From an uncultured Collinsella sp. (GTDB lineage Bacteria; Actinomycetota; Coriobacteriia; Coriobacteriales; Coriobacteriaceae), in contig CABTAA010000107.1 in the NCBI GenBank assembly GCA_902482615.1, forward strand, positions 1 through 6,120: a DNA stretch of 6,120 nt. Direction: 5' to 3'. A program made the translations under genes and the position numbers. Below the pieces are notes generated by a model. It did not search any database and was not told the origin of the DNA. It saw only the letters and a program-made list of their open reading frames with translations. Shown piece after piece: positions 4,805 to 6,120 of the stretch. Numbering within the stretch: position 1 is the stretch's first letter; each line of letters starts with the position of its first letter.

Positions 4805-5634
4805 GCAAGCACTCCTCCCCTGCGCTTACCATGCGCGATGCGCTCTACGAGGCTCCCGGCCCCAAGATGCGCGCCAAGATTCGCATCGGCACCGCCATCT
4901 CACTCGTCGCCGTCGCCGCGCTCGTCGCCCTGGTACTGCAGCGCTTTTATGTGACCGGCCAGCTTTCGGTCCACTATTGGTATTTCTTTACGCACCTCAC
5001 CACCTGGAAGTTCTTGCTTGCCGGCTTTGAGGGCACCGTTAAAGTCGCACTCACCGCTGGCGCCATCGCGCTGGTGCTGGGCTTAGCCCTTATGCTCGGC
5101 CGCACCAGCGACATTAAGCCGCTGCAGCTGGTCTGCCGCGTGCTTACCGACTTCTTCCGTGGCGTACCGAGCCTGCTGTTCATCTACTTCTTCTTTTTGG
5201 TGCTGCCCCAGTACAAGATCTCGCTGCCGTCGTTTTGGATGCTCACGCTGCCTGTCGCGCTCGCTGCGGCCGGCGTGCTGGCCGAGATTTTCCGCGCCGG
5301 CGTCAATGCCGTGCCGCGCGGTCAGGTCGAGGCAGCCCAGGCGCTCGGTCTCTCCAAGGCCAAAATCACCTTTAAAATCGTGTTGCCGCAGGCTATTCGG
5401 TTTATCATTCCGTCGTTGATTTCGCAGCTTGTAGTCGTAGTCAAAGACACTACCGTCGCCTACGTGGTGAGCTACCCCGACCTTATGCAAAACGCCCGCG
5501 TGCTCATTACCAACTACGATGCCCTCGTGTCGGTCTACCTGGTTATCGCGGTCATCTACATCCTCATCAACGTCGCGATCCACAAGGCCGCTGTCTATGT
5601 TTCGCACAAGACCGGCGCGACCATCATCCGCTAA
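4801..5634 (+). CDS. Amino-acid ABC transporter permease 2 (HisM/GlnP type)
   Basis: This 277-residue permease is the second half of the channel. It is longer than its partner because of an N-terminal extension: about 28 polar residues, a membrane segment (about 30-48) and an external stretch rich in aromatics. The core follows, with helices near 76-98, 121-136, 145-163, 200-220 and 240-262. Family signatures are FRGVPSLLFIYF (about 119-130) and the EAA loop from E177 (EAAQALGLSKAKITFKIVLP), then LVVVVKDTTVAYVV, characteristic of GlnP/GluD-like permeases. ATG 4801 overlaps the upstream stop by four bases (ATGA), and GAAGGTGAGGA (4783-4793) is the ribosome site. The ATPase gene begins 36 bases after its stop. 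The extended N-terminus resembles GluD-type glutamate permeases, which agrees with the receptor's GluB-like features, but substrate remains inferred. Confidence 0.92.
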   Translation: MSKHSSPALTMRDALYEAPGPKMRAKIRIGTAISLVAVAALVALVLQRFYVTGQLSVHYWYFFTHLTTWKFLLAGFEGTVKVALTAGAIALVLGLALMLGRTSDIKPLQLVCRVLTDFFRGVPSLLFIYFFFLVLPQYKISLPSFWMLTLPVALAAAGVLAEIFRAGVNAVPRGQVEAAQALGLSKAKITFKIVLPQAIRFIIPSLISQLVVVVKDTTVAYVVSYPDLMQNARVLITNYDALVSVYLVIAVIYILINVAIHKAAVYVSHKTGATIIR

Positions 5635-5655
5635 CGCTTTACCATTTCGAGTCAT

Positions 5656-5661
5656 AAGGAG
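5656..5661 (+). promoter_or_regulatory. Ribosome binding site of the ATPase gene
   Basis: AAGGAG lies nine bases before ATG 5671 within the 36-bp gap after permease 2. It supports independent initiation of the ATPase within the operon and fixes its start, since the gene's end cannot be seen. Confidence 0.8.
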
Positions 5662-5670
5662 CCGAGCACC

Positions 5671-6120
5671 ATGGCACAGAGCACTTCTTCTACCGGCAAT
5701 CAGCCGCTGATTGAGCTCAAGCACGTCGATAAGCACTATGGCGATCTGCACGTCCTCAACGACATCAATCTCTCGGTCGACCGCGGCGAGGTCGTCGTGG
5801 TGATCGGTCCCTCGGGCTCGGGCAAGTCGACCATGTGCCGCACCATCAACCGCCTGGAAACCATCGACTCGGGCGAGATCCTCATCGAGGGCGAGCCCCT
5901 GCCGCAGGAAGGCAAGGATCTTGCCCGCATGCGTGCCGAGCTGGGCATGGTGTTCCAACAGTTCAACCTGTTTGCACATATGACGGTGCTGCAGAACGTC
6001 ATGCTGGGGCCGGTCGACGTGCTGGGCGTGTCCAAGGAGGAGGCTCGCGAGCGTGCCATGGACCTGCTGAGCCGCGTGGGCGTACGCAACCGCTACATCC
6101 ACTCGGACGTCGACACGCTG
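5671..6120 (+). CDS. Amino-acid ABC transporter ATP-binding protein (3' end beyond window)
   Basis: The first 150 codons of the cytoplasmic ATPase that powers the importer (GlnQ/GluA/HisP type, normally about 240-260 residues). ATG 5671 has AAGGAG at 5656-5661, nine bases upstream. Visible parts: A-loop aromatic Y23 (DKHYGDLHVL), Walker A GPSGSGKST at 46-54, INRLETIDSGEI (59-70) typical of polar amino-acid transporters, and the Q-loop in MVFQQFNLFAHMTVLQNV (93-110). The LSGGQ signature, Walker B and H-loop lie outside the window. The last residues (RNRYIHSDVDTL, 139-150) depart from the usual K-x-Y-P-x-x-L preceding LSGGQ, which may be local divergence, a short insertion or sequence error. 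Order and spacing place it in the same operon as the receptor and permeases. Confidence 0.93.
   Translation, partial: MAQSTSSTGNQPLIELKHVDKHYGDLHVLNDINLSVDRGEVVVVIGPSGSGKSTMCRTINRLETIDSGEILIEGEPLPQEGKDLARMRAELGMVFQQFNLFAHMTVLQNVMLGPVDVLGVSKEEARERAMDLLSRVGVRNRYIHSDVDTL

Noticed and set aside
5083..6102. 339-codon open frame on the minus strand
   Set aside because: It lies entirely opposite permease 2 and the ATPase, which have clear family motifs. The protein is His/Asp/Arg-rich with no recognisable domain, as expected for an antisense shadow in GC-rich DNA.

Overview
The window looks like chromosome from a high-GC Gram-positive gut actinobacterium, most likely class Coriobacteriia (Collinsella-like). 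This placement is an inference from G/C-ending codon use, strong AGGAGG-type ribosome binding sites, a lipoprotein-type ABC solute receptor with a twin-arginine signal, and a short divergent DXS-like protein. It was not tested by database search.

Layout. Positions 1-469 (minus strand) hold the first 156 codons of an HD-domain phosphohydrolase that runs off the left edge. After a 228-bp divergent intergenic region, a plus-strand gene for a 1-deoxy-D-xylulose-5-phosphate synthase (DXS)-like thiamine diphosphate enzyme occupies 698-2501. It is split into two frames by 28 bases identical to the Illumina TruSeq/universal read-1 adapter at 1069-1096. This is almost certainly an assembly artefact, so the gene is probably intact in the organism. 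The enzyme is also unusual in its own right. The ThDP-binding residues and catalytic Glu are kept, but the two arginines that hold the substrate phosphate in E. coli DXS are both glycine here, and an internal segment of about 32 residues is missing.

Positions 2502-3010 contain no gene. They hold a strong intrinsic terminator, then six copies of a roughly 15-bp motif in strictly alternating orientation. These form three hairpin-capable palindromes with an 80-81 bp period (2559-2775). A separate 11-bp-stem inverted repeat (2861-2895) follows, and then a good sigma-A-type promoter (2938-2967).

Positions 3011-6120 are a polar amino-acid ABC importer: lipoprotein receptor (3011-4006), two HisM/GlnP-type permeases joined by an ATGA overlap (4145-4804, 4801-5634), and the start of the ATPase (5671 to beyond the right edge). 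A terminator-like hairpin between receptor and permeases probably lets the receptor be made in excess. The receptor captures the amino acid outside the membrane, the permease heterodimer forms the channel, and the ATPase drives uptake.

I found no CRISPR array, tRNA, rRNA or transposase gene. The two items most deserving attention are the adapter contamination in the DXS-like gene and the periodic palindrome array.
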